From assembly GCF_009389715.1 (NCBI RefSeq), contig NC_052409.1:2210001-2274000 (forward strand): a DNA stretch of 64,000 bases, written 5' to 3'. The notes below the pieces were generated by a model. It was not told the origin of the DNA. It made no database searches and saw only the letters and a list, made by a program, of their open reading frames with translations. This DNA is from Phoenix dactylifera. Lineage: Eukaryota > Streptophyta > Magnoliopsida > Arecales > Arecaceae. Each line of letters begins with the position of its first letter. Positions within the stretch are counted from its first letter, which is position 1. Positions 1 to 11,899 of the stretch are shown one piece after another. The position numbers were made by a program, and so were the translations under genes.

Positions 1-2773
1 GAAACAACAGAGTGAAGCTCTACAGGAGATTTCATGGAGTTAAATTTGCAGGTCTTGCGTTACAATCTCATAGTACCCTTTGGCCGTCAAATGTTTGGAC
101 TTAAATGGGAGAAAGAAATGGATAAGTTGGAGTAGCCAATTACAGACGCATCCTTTTATCATGATTCAGACACAGGAGTACATGGATAGGTTCTGAATAA
201 ATGCAATAATTACTTGTTACATTATGCTGCTATGGAAGCATAAATGTGATTAACAGTGCAAAAATACATGCTTATTTTTTGAGTAGAAAAATACATGCAT
301 GTGGACATGAATCTTTTCAGCTATAGTGTTTAGATGATTTAGAATGTGATGGTTTCTTCTTGTTGCACAAGCTCCATTCAAAATATGCATTCTGAATATA
401 TTTGTATTTGGTAGAAGGTCAGCGGAATGACTTACTGCCGTTTGCTGTCATTTTGGGCGTGTCTGTTGCCTGTGAATGTTAAATGTATGCAAAGACTGCT
501 TACTGACCTCTTTGATATGCAATTATAGACTTGTTTTATGTAAACAACATCCAATTATACACCAAAATGATTTGGAGATTTCATTTATGTATATCTTAAA
601 ACAGGCCTCTTTGATATGCTTGTTCCATGTTTTTCAGGTCTCTGAATAACTATGATAAATCTTAAAGAAAAGCTACATCTCTTTCTCTTTCATTATAAAC
701 TCTAGGAATCACCATAGACACATAGTAACCAAAACAAAAGATCAAAATGCATCTGGGCAATACAAACTGAGAACAGGTAATCTGCACATGATACTAGAAA
801 TAATGTGCATAACTTGGCCAAACGTAAAGCAAAAACAAGGGGTGACTAAGGTCATTTTCTTCTCAATAGGAGCCTACAAGGGGTGACACCCATGACACTA
901 CATATGGTTAGAGCTTAGGTAGTGTTCGTGGATCCTAATGCGATGGCTAGGCTAACTGTTTATGACTTTTTGAAGGACAATATAGCCTAATTTCTATTTC
1001 TGGCTTTGAGTTGAGATGAGTGCTTTCTTGGTGGTAAAATTCTTTAAATGCATATTTTTTAAAAAATAATATCTCCATATAATCTCTTTCTTCTAGTTAA
1101 TTAAAAAGACTCATCTTTTTATATTTACAAATCAATATCCACCCTATTACAAAAATTATCAATTATGATTTTAATTAAAACTTTTTATTAACAACAACAA
1201 AATTTTCTTCCCCTCCTTCTCCTTAATGAATCCTTTGGGTGTTATGATTTTCGTGAGTACCCTACTCCTCGAGATCATCATCTCCATATTTGAGGTAGAA
1301 GTAAGATCTTAATTTTGACAATGGTGATAACAAGAAGCTTATAGTTGATTACAACGATGCTGATGTTGCTACTGAACTATGAGCTTGGGGTATTATTAGG
1401 AAATTTTTATGATAGAGAAGTTTTGATTTGCAAATATATAAAAGGGAGTCTTTTATGTACAATTAATCAATAAAGGGAGAGGTTGCATGCATTTTATAAA
1501 GAATAATATTGGGTTCGCCGCCAACTAAAAGTGCTTATACCGAATAATTAGGAAGGCATTGTCTGAGGTTTGAATATGTTACACCCATTTCCTCCCTTTT
1601 AATTGGGTTCTTGTATAATGCTTTTCGTTTCATCTATTTTGGGCCTAAGCTGCTTGAGTTCTTGGCCTTTTTCGTAACCATAGCCTAGGTTTTAGGAATC
1701 GCAATTTATGACCCAACTTGACATGCAACCAACCTGATTTAAACTAGTTCATGATTGGTATAAAACAAGTCTGGATCATAAACAAGTAATTGGATTTAAT
1801 CTTTTTATTAAACTTCTTGGTTTAATTTTAGAATCCTAACTCATTTAACTTGATTCATTCAATAGTTGAAACATGACTCATTTAAAAATCATTCAACCTA
1901 ATTTTATCAGACTGGGTCGGATTACCAATTTAATAGACAGGTCGAGCCCAAATTTGAACTTTTTATTTCTCTAATAAATGGATTGGATTTGGATTGATAA
2001 ATATTTGATCTAATCCGGCTCCGACCTTTTACTTTTTGCCTATTTTGGTTCTATTTCTTTAATCCTTTAGGTAAATTTGTGGTGGCCGTATATCAAAAAA
2101 AAAAAAAAATCCGGCTCTTGTCACAGTTTTACTCCATAAATAAAGACTATCACACTTTATCTTATTGGGTTCAACTTGTATTAGGATAGGTGGTTTGATT
2201 TGTGAGAGACATGCCAAGGTTCCACACTGATACATCCTTACAACCATTTAGAATCAAATGATTCCTTCCATGGGGCCTTGAATAAAGAAAATTAGTGGTA
2301 GGTTACCATCTTATTATACTTCATATGAGCACCCGGGTCCATTGGCTGTGGCATTCTTGTCCCATGTTCCGTAAAAGTAGAGAGAAAAAAAAACATATCC
2401 AAGAAACTTAAATAAATATCTTAATCTTTTCTATTTAATAGAAAGGAATAAAAAGAAAATGCTGCAAGAGCTCACCCTTAGTTAAGGAAAAAATCAAAAA
2501 AGAAGTGTCTGCAATGGAATAAATGAAGACCACTGTGTCATGCTCATCGACCAGCATGACTTTTTGTGCCAGCACCAGAAACTTTACCTTCTCCAGCAGC
2601 ATTTCAGTCAAACACATGCTCCTTTCTCTCTCCTTTATAATGTTAAACAATTCCAATTGCTAAGACAAAGATAGTACCCAATTTTCTTCCAGTCATTGTG
2701 CTTTTATTGACAATGAATTTCTGAGAAAAACTAATTCTTTTATTGACAATGGATTTCTTCTTGATTTCTTTAT
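1..2773. other. Intergenic DNA downstream of SCPL51 copy 1
   Basis: No confident gene. The first 42 bases are open on the plus strand in two frames and could be the tail of a neighbouring exon, but nothing identifies it. Bases 575-850 match 24935-25195. Bases 1690-2040 are AT-rich low-complexity sequence rich in CCAACC-like words. Short open frames here have no recognisable domain. Confidence 0.5.
575..850 (+). repeat. Duplicated noncoding segment, copy 1
   Basis: About 270 bp align by eye with 24935-25195 in the same orientation. Shared words include CTTAAAACA, CTATAAACTCTA, CATCTGGGCAA and AATGTGCATAA. The two copies lie outside the SCPL51 pair, one on each side. This could be an old segmental duplication that included the peptidase locus, or a dispersed repeat; the sequence does not decide. 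Confidence 0.55.
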
Positions 2774-4514
2774 CTACGGAGAAAAAGCTGCAGGAGATTG
2801 AGTAATATAACTCAGCATCTTTAATGCAATGCAAGGTTGGTCGACTGGTACCTGCCCAAATTAAGAGATATTTCAACATCAGAGTATTACAGTAGCTTTT
2901 TGTTCTGAACTTGTACTGTTCACATCAAGAGGCTATTGCAGTCACTTTTTCTCTCATGCATTTCTTGGCAATAAACATGCTAGCTAGTTTTTAGGCTTGT
3001 TTGAAAAGGGTTTTGTTTTGATCTGGTTTTGGAGAAATAAAATTGGATGCTGTGATTGAGATCTGATTTTATTAGTTTCAAACTCATGTTGTCATCACTA
3101 TTAGTATGCATGTTATTGGGTCATTGGATATGTTGATGAACTTAACCATTTGTGCGAACGTGGATGGATGCTAAAGAGATTTTAGAACATGTTGTTTTTA
3201 GTTGTTTATTGGAGTTGGAAAATATACTTTTAGGATTTGTTTGGCTAGGGTACATTAGATTATAGAGTAATCTGATATTTTTTAAAAAATATTTATCTAA
3301 AAAATATTCTATGCCAGATTATCCTCAACTAAAAAGCCTTTTGGTAAATGGATAAGTTTATCCCTCGTTAACCCCTTCCAGCTAATTCAATAAAAAAATT
3401 AAAATAAAATAAAAAACATAAAATAAGATTATTAATTTAATAAAATAATAAATATATATATTAAAATATTCTAATAGTATCATGCATTATGTTATAAGAT
3501 ATAATTATTTTATTATTATATATAATAATAATTTAGTGCATAACTGTCTATTCTCCGAAAATCCCCAATCCACATTATTATGTTAGCTGAGAGTTGGGTG
3601 CCTTGGACCAGGGCTTTGGTGCTATTAGCTTGGCTCTATTAGCGCACAAGACCCGGTTGACGTGCCGGGTCTCGCAGATCTCAGCCAGGCCGGGGCTTAA
3701 AAGCCCGTCTGGCTATTTATCCAGGATAAAACGGGGATAAACCCCCCCATAAAACCCAAACGAAACGGTGCATTAAATGTCAGGGTTAATACTACGGGGC
3801 CCACACAAAGGCAGGCAAAATCCACTGTCCCATCAGTGTACAACTTAAGTTATTGGTACCAAGATTGCCAGGGTTCTGTTGTTGAATGGTTCAAGCCTTG
3901 AAGGGGCCCACGTATTCGTGCGAGGACAACTCCTATTATAGTGTTCTAGAGGTGACCCCAAGAGGAGATGCACCAAGAAAAGCACTGCAAAAGTTATGAG
4001 GTGTGGATGCCTTTCTAGGCCATGTTATAGAAATAATATAAAGGTTCTCAGGATGAGTTTAATTTGTGCTGTCAAAGCCTGCATTGCTGATTGTTTCTTA
4101 TAAGTTAATAAGCAAAATTCCAAAACCACATACTCTTGAGATGGTGTATTGTCAGAAAAGAGAGAAGTTTTGTGATCAAGATCCATAAACTGTTCTATGG
4201 CAGAAAAGGATGATATATTGGATGTTTCAAATTTCTACTCAACTTATTGGTTATGCGTGAGGTAGACCCACAGTTAGGATTTAGCAGCATTGTTTCGTGC
4301 AAGCATGGTGGAACTCAACTTATACATTGATCCTTGATTAAATTAACTTATAAAACTCTCGGAATGTCAGTTTTGATGGTCCAACTTGCTAGCTGCTAGG
4401 TTGGTGCCATTGTTTCCAACGTAAGCAGCGAAGGTTGGTCGGCCAAGTTGTTGGTCCCATGCAATTACGTGCAACTAAAACCGACCTTATATTGATGACT
4501 GCTTCATGTTAGTT

Positions 4515-4597
<83 letters not shown>

Positions 4598-7500
4598 AAT
4601 GATGGCGTGTGTTGGAAAATACTTACAAAATGTCCTGCGCCCAAGATCCAGTAGAAATGTAAATTCTTATAGGACTTCACAAAGCCTCTAGTAGCACCAT
4701 CATCATTGCAGTACAAAGGCTTTCGCTCCAAGTTGTTGAAATCCTTCATCCCCTCCCATCTGAAATGCATGAGACAAAGATACCGTAGTTCCTCAGCTAG
4801 CCTCAAACAAAATAAATGGAAGAAAAAGAACAAAGAAATTTACTGAACTACAAATAGAGAGAGAGAGAGAGAAGAGAAAGAAAAGTTTCAGATACTTACT
4901 TGAGCTTTCGAACCCACGCCTCGGTGCCCTTGGTTGCACAAATCAGATCAACCTTGACACAAGCGGAAAAAAAAAATCAATGTAGGTTTTATGTTGGTTT
5001 ATGAATGGGAAAAAAATTACTTCTTCGTTTGTCAAGTATACTAAATGATTTAAACTGGCTTCATCTTATGAAATTAGACATAGTAGAAACTTTTGGCAGG
5101 AATTAACTACTAGCATAAAATCAGAAGATTGGAAAGAGGTTGCTTGAATTAAGGTGTGTGATATATATTGTCCTAAGAACGTGATTCACTACCTACATAC
5201 AGGTCTGTGGTGATCTCGTCTTTAAGATATAAAAATTTGGTGCAACCCGATCCTCCTCTAACGAGCACGATCACTAGGGAGGCTTGACCCGACCAACTCC
5301 TTCAGATGCTCAGATAAAAAAGAAAACTTTAAAGAAGGTTGGAAGAAGAGAAAAGAAAAAAAAAGAGAGAAAAATTCTCTGTTTCGTCTCGAAAAATAGA
5401 AAAGTAGTAATATGGATTGAGTAATCCAATACCCTAGACCTAGAGCATGTTCATAGACTTCGTTCGGTGACAGATAGGTATGGCATTTTTGAGGTAAAAC
5501 ATTGTATCCCTACAAAATCAACATTCTTTTTCGAAGAGTCACAACTCCTCTGCAAAAAGAGTCTGAAGAAAAAAATAAGTATGTTAAAGTATTTAAACCA
5601 TCTAAAATTTATGAGATAAGACTGATTTATTTATTTTTTAAATTTAAATCTTTTTATAAATTTAAAACTCCAACAATCCCCCATAAAAGATTTAAATTTA
5701 GTAAAAAAATAAAGAAGAATATCAAGGCAGCTTACACTGTGCAATGGGTGATGTGTCCTGCAGACTTGAACCTCACTTAGTATTGATAGTATCTATCTGA
5801 AGAAACCATAATGTATTAGACCTTGAACTAGGTTCTTTGACTCAGACTTCTACTTATCATACGTAGTACGAATCAATTGAGTCTTTGTGCGGTCAGCGCT
5901 ATTTAAAGGTCTTGCGCTTATTGCGTTGATTTTTTTATGAGAATTTTGTTAGGATTAGCCCAAATTGCTAGTCATGGCATATACGACAATTCTCATATAA
6001 GTAAGTCCTCTAAAAATATTTGTGACTTAATATCCTGCAGATTTTGTCTTGGACTCATTAAAAGTATAACTCAACCTTTTCAATATAATTTTGTCACTGA
6101 TAAGAGTACCTCATCATAGGGATGGAAGAAGATGTACTCCAAAAATATGCTATGACATAATCACTCAATCAGCTTTGTTTCTACCATATTGAACCTCCTT
6201 CATGGGATCTCCAATCACAAAGGTTGGGTATCCACTATCAGTGACCAAATAATAGGCTTAAGCCCCATCCCTCTCGATGATTTTAAGTGTAACAACTCAG
6301 GACCTCACCTACAAAAGCTAGCCAGAAGATATTTTTTTGGGTTCAGGAGAGATCTCTAATCATAGAGGTTGGGTATCTACTGTCGGTGACCAAATAGTAG
6401 GCTTAAGCCCCATCCCCCTCGATGATTCTAGGTGTAACAATCCAGGACCTTATCCAAAAAGGCTAGTCGGAAGGTATTCTTTTGGTTCCTCAATCCTATA
6501 TAAGTATCCAAGATCTTCTCAACAAATATCCGATATAAGACTAAACATATGCTTGCATTGATTTTCGCATACTCCCTCCGTTCAAGCCATGATGTCCTCA
6601 TCAGGCTTAAGGTTCAAATTCATTCAAATCTAATTACAAGCATCACGATCGGCCTGTGATCAGTCTCCATGAATTCATGCTACAGTGTCCCCTAGTCCAC
6701 ATAGGCTATGGGCCAAGTCTACTCTAATACCATTTATAACAACCCAGGACTTCACCCAAAAAGGCTAGCCAGAAGGTATTTTTTTAGAATTTCTTAGTCC
6801 TATATAAGTACCCAAGATTTTCTCGGCAAATAACTGATGTGAAATTAAACATATGCTTGCATGGGTCCTCATACTAGGACTCCACTCCTAGACAAACCCT
6901 TTATTAATTGATTTGCCAAGTTTTTCTCAAACTTGACAAACTCTAAACCCTATGAATGACCATTGGACTGCCCATTGGATTCAACCATATTCACTTGAGG
7001 TTTAGGTCATCCTTTCTTCCATGGTTTAGTCTTCTTGTGGTGGCAGTCCTTCACCATTTGATTTGTTCGCTCGCATATGAAGCAAAAGGTCTCCTTCCTT
7101 TTTGGCTTCTGATATGGATGGTTATGGCTTCTAAGAGGTTTGAAGGAAAAGATAAGGTTTGAAGGATTCTGGATTTTTTCTTTTTAAAGAATTTTCTACG
7201 AGGCTTGAAATAGGTTTAACGAATTTGAAATTGTTCTTGGGTCCAAAATCAGGTTTAGGCTTATGTTTAAGTCAATGCTCTTCTTCGATCTTGATAAAGT
7301 TTATAATCTCTGATAGAGTTAAGTCACTTTGCTTATAACTTAAATCATGAGAAATATTCGATCAAAAAGGAGGGAGAGAATCAACCAAGGCTTGGACTTT
7401 ATAATTTTTAGAGAATTTGCAATATGTCGGTTCAACCTTTCTAAGAAGATCTTGAAATTTATGGATTTAGATACTAATAGAGTTGGAATCCACCATAGCA

Positions 7501-10500
7501 TATTTATAAAATTGGATATGGCAAACCGATCAAGACTGGCATTATCTAATCAATATTCTACTTCAAGAGCATCCCAAAACTCCTTAACCGATTTGGTGGA
7601 AAGGTATACACCATATGGAGAATCAGCAAGGGCACTAAGAATCCTATGACGGCAATAGAAATCAATTTCTTCAAAGGTATTTGAGTGAGAGTTAGAGGAT
7701 CCAAAATCTTAAGGACTAGGAGAGGGTTGAGGATTGATTCCGAAGATGGTCTAAGTTTAGGATATTTTATGGCAGAGATCAACTTTAATGTGGTGAGCCA
7801 ATTTCTTACTTGACTTTTCCACCTTCTAAAAGAAGAATCACTAAATTTTTCGACTTTGATAGAACTATGATCGTCAAAAAAGGCTATTTATATGGTTTTG
7901 GTTGTTTAATTGATTCTGCAAGCACAAGTTTCAAGAGGTTTAACCCTATATATTTGAACAATTAATTAATAATCTCTGCACGTCTTTCAAAGCAGCGGCA
8001 ATATATATTTTGAAAATAACTGATAATATGCACAGTTTTTAAAGATTCAAGAGTTTTCTGTACAGATTTTAAAGAAGCAGAAAATTCTACACAGAAATAA
8101 AAGATTGTAGAAAATAGTTTTCACAGAAGTTAAAGCAGTAGAAAATATGCACAGATTTTAAATTTGCAGAAATCTATTTGCACAATTTTTTAAGCAATAT
8201 GACTTTCTTAAAAGATTGATTTTTGTGAAGAAAACAATCTTTTGAATAAAGTTAAGGCTTTCAAATTTCTACACAATTATATTGAATCTAATTCTATGCT
8301 ATCAATTAAATTTTGATATTGAAAATATTTTGTCTAAAAACTGCTATATCTTTATTTTATAAAAGTATAACAGTTTTCAGTCAAAATATTCCAGCAAGAA
8401 TAGTGTAATTATTCAAAAGTGGGTGACCAAAAACTGTTTAGGGTTTGGGCAGATTCTCCGACAGGTCTCCAACATGTTAGGGCATAGGTCCAATGGCAAA
8501 ATATTCCAGGACAGATGAGTCAAAACCTTTGCTCTCTTCCATCCTCGGATAATGTGCTGATGCTGTCTGAATAATGATGAGAATATCCACATCAACAGAG
8601 CATAGGCTTTCACCTCTTCTCAGCTCTGCTTTGTTCATGAACCATGTTTTCGTTTCCCTACTTAAACTTGTCCCTTTACAAGACCTCTCAAAACAAGATT
8701 TTGTTTTAAGAGCCATGATGAGCTTGTTCTCATCCTTTCTTACAGCTTGAATTAATTAACATGAGTTTTAACCCCTTCCATGCAAAGACAATAGCATGTG
8801 TTTGTGCCTCTAAATGTTTTTAAGTTTTCGATTACTTGCTCCTGATGTTTCTAATATAATACTAACAAGTGGCACTGATCATAACAAGAAAAAACACTCG
8901 AATACCGAGTCGCCATACTTAGGGGGCAAAATTAGGAATCTGATAAGCAAATTTTACATTCTTATGCGCAGTTCATGCAGCAAAAAAGCAATGCTCATAA
9001 CGAAACAGATGATTCGAGCTTCTATAATTTGCTTGCATCATCAAAGCAGCAGGATGAATGAAATTGGAGTTAGTTATAAGTTTAAAATCACATAACATGA
9101 AGTGTTTAGTGAAAGAGGGAGCATCTTTTTTGACAAAATATTTAAAAAGATTTTATTTGTTGAGTGAGAAATATCTAGTGCAATCACTTTGGGGAAAAAA
9201 GGAAGGAATAGCATATTGATTTTAGAACCAAAACTGACTCTTATATTTGTTTAATTGGATGGATATTTGCATCTTGAAAGTCCTTATCTACTTTTTTATC
9301 CAGTGAATAGAAGAATTGGATGGATATTTGCATCTTAAAAGTCTATTCATGCAGTCGAGAAGTTGGAATAAATGCAAGGACTTTGTGCATCTTGTTGAAC
9401 TGGCCAACTTTCTGTGGGACATGAGGTGAAGACTAAAACTTAGATTCATACCTGTCCATTATAGATAGTGACATTGACTCCCAGAGACAGGAGCTCATCA
9501 ACCTGTAAATTCCATCATGTGGTATTAGCATTTCTTCGATGGATCTCGAAAGGATCATTGTAGCACCCAAGAAATGAATTTTATTCGAACATATAAGCGA
9601 ATTGATTAGTTGTAACTCATTAAAATGTATCAATAAATCCTTAATCGGACATAGGTGAAAATATTAATATCAGAAATAAAACAAGCGAATTCTAGGTACT
9701 AGTTTAGGCGTTTTGGTTACCTCGTTAATCCTGGGTTTCATGAAATCATTCACCAGAAACTCAAAGACATCACCAGCCTGCCCACCCCAACTGCAAGAGA
9801 TAAACAATCAATTCTCAGCAATACACAAAAGCTCAACAAAATCCTGCACATCGATCCAAGTGTTAATAGGATGCAGTGAGATCTCATCTTCATATTAGTT
9901 ATTCTGAAAGTAAATCCTCACCTTACATCCTTGGGGATTATCTTTAGCTTCTTTTTAATTATTCCATTCATGAGATCATCAAGACTACCAGAAGAGGAAG
10001 CCTTGGAACCGAGGTACATTGAGTAACTCTTCTTCATGGCTAATTTCTTAGATGTTACCAAGTTATTTGATGATGCCACTGCCATTGTAGAGAGAGGATC
10101 GTCTTTGGAATCCAGCAAGAAATTATAAAAATCCTGCAAAATATTTAAAAACAAAACTCTGAAACTGTTCTGAATGCTACTTTATATGATTAAAATCAAC
10201 TAATTCCCGAGGTCTTAAAAGTATAACAACATCACTTACAACACCATTACTGCTCGAGATGATCACTCTCTCCAGATCGCTCCATGTTTCTGTGGCCTCC
10301 CCATACTGCCCTGTTGCTAGTTGTTGCCTAATCTTCTCAGCTAAACTGAAATATGAGAGGGCCATATGTGATCAGAATAAATAAAATGCAACAAAATCCA
10401 TATTTTCTCCTGAGGGATTTCAACCTGTTTGATTTGTTTGCGCCGATAAAATCGAGCCTCGACACATCCAATAGCAGAGGTCCCCATGAGAACTGCATTA

Positions 10501-11670
10501 GAGATCGCACACAAAAAAAAAAATTAGTGTAGAAATGAAGCTGGCCGATTGAACTCTGCTCAAGTAGTGCAAAGTTCTCAGAACTAACCACAAAATCTTC
10601 TGGCGAAATCCAGCTATCTCCCAGAGCAACCCCTATCAACGTCGATTTCATAAGATGCTGAAATTCTTGCAACTTTATCTAGAATAAGGAGACATCAAAA
10701 TAAACTGATACCTCCAAATGTAAGTTTCAATTCTCCAGCCTTAATGGCTTTGGCGACTGATATGCCGAGGGTGGCGGCAAACTTCCCACCATAAGACTCT
10801 GCTACAATGTAGAGCGGGCTCCTCTGCAATCTTCCATTCTTATTGTAGAGCTTCTTGAGAAGGGTAGTTAAGTCGGTTGCTGCCTCCCAATCAGTCTTCA
10901 CCAGAGCTTGTTTGTCCTCCACAAAACTGTATCCGGTCCCAACCGGGTTGTCCTAAAATTGGCATGCATGTATCAAAAGGAACAGCCACTAAGTACCACA
11001 AAGAAAAAATAAAGCGCAGATAAAAAAGAAGTAGATATACAGAGGAAAAAGGAGAGGAGAGGCGATTCACCACAAAAAGGAGATCAGCTTTCTGCAGCCA
11101 TGTCGAATTCCGTGGCTTCAGATCGGTATCCAATGGCCCAATCTCCTGGAAGTTTCCAATCCCGACACCCGAAGCTCCCTTTTGCCATTCATGGCCACAA
11201 TCACAGTTTGGAATTCGGATATAGAAGTTCTTATAAGAGACTAACTTCAAATGTGTGCATGTGTGCATCTACAGTTACTAGTTTGTAGTATATCGATGGA
11301 GACTTACAGGTCCACCCTGGAGCCATAGTACTGTCGGCCATGGCTTCGAGGCACGGTCGCCTCTTTGCGGACTCCGGTATAGCCACCAGAACACGTGGGC
11401 TTCTGCAGTAGATACTCAGAAACAAAGAAGAGAAACATGGATACATGAGATCTAATTATTTTGAATTGTCACATGAGACCATCAGGAGATGTCTTGTGAA
11501 CGAATTAGATAAAGAAAGAAGAAGAAATTACTCGGGCGAACTTGAACGTAGCCCCACTCCTCTGATCCATCGGGAGTCCCGAAGGCATCAACAAGCTCAA
11601 TATGGAATGGAGAGAGGCAAGGGAGAAGGGAATAGAGGAAGAGAAAAAGAAGAGAAGATGACTTCCCCAT
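2774..11670 (-). CDS. SCPL51: Serine carboxypeptidase-like 51, tandem copy 1 (intact, 13 exons)
   Basis: Predicted S10-family serine carboxypeptidase of the SCPL51 / retinoid-inducible carboxypeptidase branch, likely secretory or vacuolar. Exons: 11532-11670, 11308-11402, 11071-11178, 10712-10952, 10589-10632, 10425-10492, 10240-10345, 9922-10133, 9721-9790, 9452-9502, 4900-4952, 4627-4759, 2774-2851. All junctions are GT..AG in compatible phase and sum to 1398 nt, 465 residues, the usual length for the family. Residues 1-30 form a signal peptide. WLQGGPG forms the oxyanion region. The triad is Ser in ESYGG (about 167), Asp in GQVDLIC (about 380) and His in GAGHFVPVD (about 439). The start is the ATG at 11670 because copy 2 conserves this Met, whereas the upstream in-frame codon at 11700 is TTG. 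A TATA box lies about 175 nt upstream. Intron 10 is 4.5 kb because of a retrotransposon relic. Which peptides it cuts cannot be told. Confidence 0.92.
2852..4626 (-). other. Intron 12 of SCPL51 copy 1 with possible MITE
   Basis: A 1.8-kb intron. Between about 3230 and 3770 there is AT-rich sequence bounded by GGATTTGTTTGG on the left and CCCAAACGAA on the right, roughly inverted ends as in hAT-type MITEs. No target duplication was established. A (TA)n tract follows at 4517-4592. Confidence 0.35.
4517..4592. repeat. (TA)n microsatellite, 76 bp
   Basis: A perfect TA run of 38 units inside intron 12 of SCPL51 copy 1, 35 bp from the exon 12 donor. Open frames across it are artefacts of the repeat. 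Confidence 0.97.
5182..5675 (-). mobile_element. 3' LTR of the intronic Copia relic
   Basis: In element sense it starts TGTTGGAGT and ends near GAATCA, about 494 bp. It aligns along its length with 55226-55819, apart from a roughly 96-bp module that is present twice there and once here. Confidence 0.65.
6208..6432. repeat. Local tandem duplication next to nested TRIM
   Basis: Copia-internal sequence at 6208-6287 plus the first 50 or so bases of a TRIM LTR (6288-6340) is followed by a second copy of the same Copia stretch (6345-6432), which leads into the complete TRIM. This looks like a duplication that happened after the TRIM inserted. Confidence 0.6.
6433..6873 (-). mobile_element. TRIM retrotransposon copy 1 (nested in Copia)
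   Basis: A 441-bp noncoding LTR element in minus orientation: LTRs at 6433-6569 and 6735-6873, with about 165 bp between. Next to the right-hand LTR the minus strand reads a degraded form of the tRNA-Met primer site TGGTATCAGAGC. The 5-bp target duplication CTAGG is perfect (6428-6432 and 6874-6878). No protein is encoded, so mobility would need enzymes from another element. Confidence 0.85.
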
Positions 11671-11841
11671 TGCAAAAGTTGGTGAGGATGTTGAAACCAA
11701 ACTGAATGGGTGAAGGAATCAATGAACGGATGGAAGATGATGTCTAACAGAAGGAGAAAAAGGCTTCAGAAAGCAAAAGAGAAGGAACGGAGGAAACGAG
11801 GAGTCTTCTTCCTTGATGACAAAACCTGAAAAAAGATTTGT

Positions 11842-11851
11842 ATCTATTTAT
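11842..11851 (-). promoter_or_regulatory. TATA box of SCPL51 copy 1
   Basis: The minus strand reads TATAAATAGA about 175 nt upstream of the chosen ATG, a canonical plant TATA box. The flanking sequence is recognisably conserved upstream of copy 2 (20000-20035), but the TATA itself is not. Confidence 0.7.
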
Positions 11852-11899
11852 AGCTTTCATATGACTTTTGAGAAGGAAAACAAAAAAAAAAAAAGCATA

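Larger units (their letters stand above)
5182..8400 (-). mobile_element. Degenerate Copia retrotransposon in intron 10 of SCPL51 copy 1
   Basis: Minus-strand element with a 3' LTR at 5182-5675, preceded in element sense by a purine-rich TATGGGGGA tract. Broken gag follows: about 7780-7350 reads as UBN2-type Gag (words such as ILSALADSPYGVYLSTKS and KEFWDAL, with stops), and about 7085-6985 gives a zinc-knuckle-like CFICERTNQMVKDC in which the usual His is replaced by Gln. No pol was seen. Bases 8281-8395 match the leader after the LTR at 55226-55819, so the 5' LTR is missing exactly where host intron sequence resumes. Copy 2's intron 10 lacks the element but keeps the flanks, so insertion came after the gene duplication. 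A TRIM is nested at 6433-6873. Confidence 0.75.

Noticed and set aside
4506-4833. Open frames reading runs of Ile-Tyr
   Set aside because: Translation of the (TA)n microsatellite. The minus one only picks up real exon 12 of SCPL51 copy 1 in its other part, in the wrong frame.
11671-11700. Ten-residue N-terminal extension of SCPL51 copy 1
   Set aside because: The upstream codon is TTG, and copy 2 has no corresponding start; the ATG at 11670 is conserved in both and starts the signal peptide.
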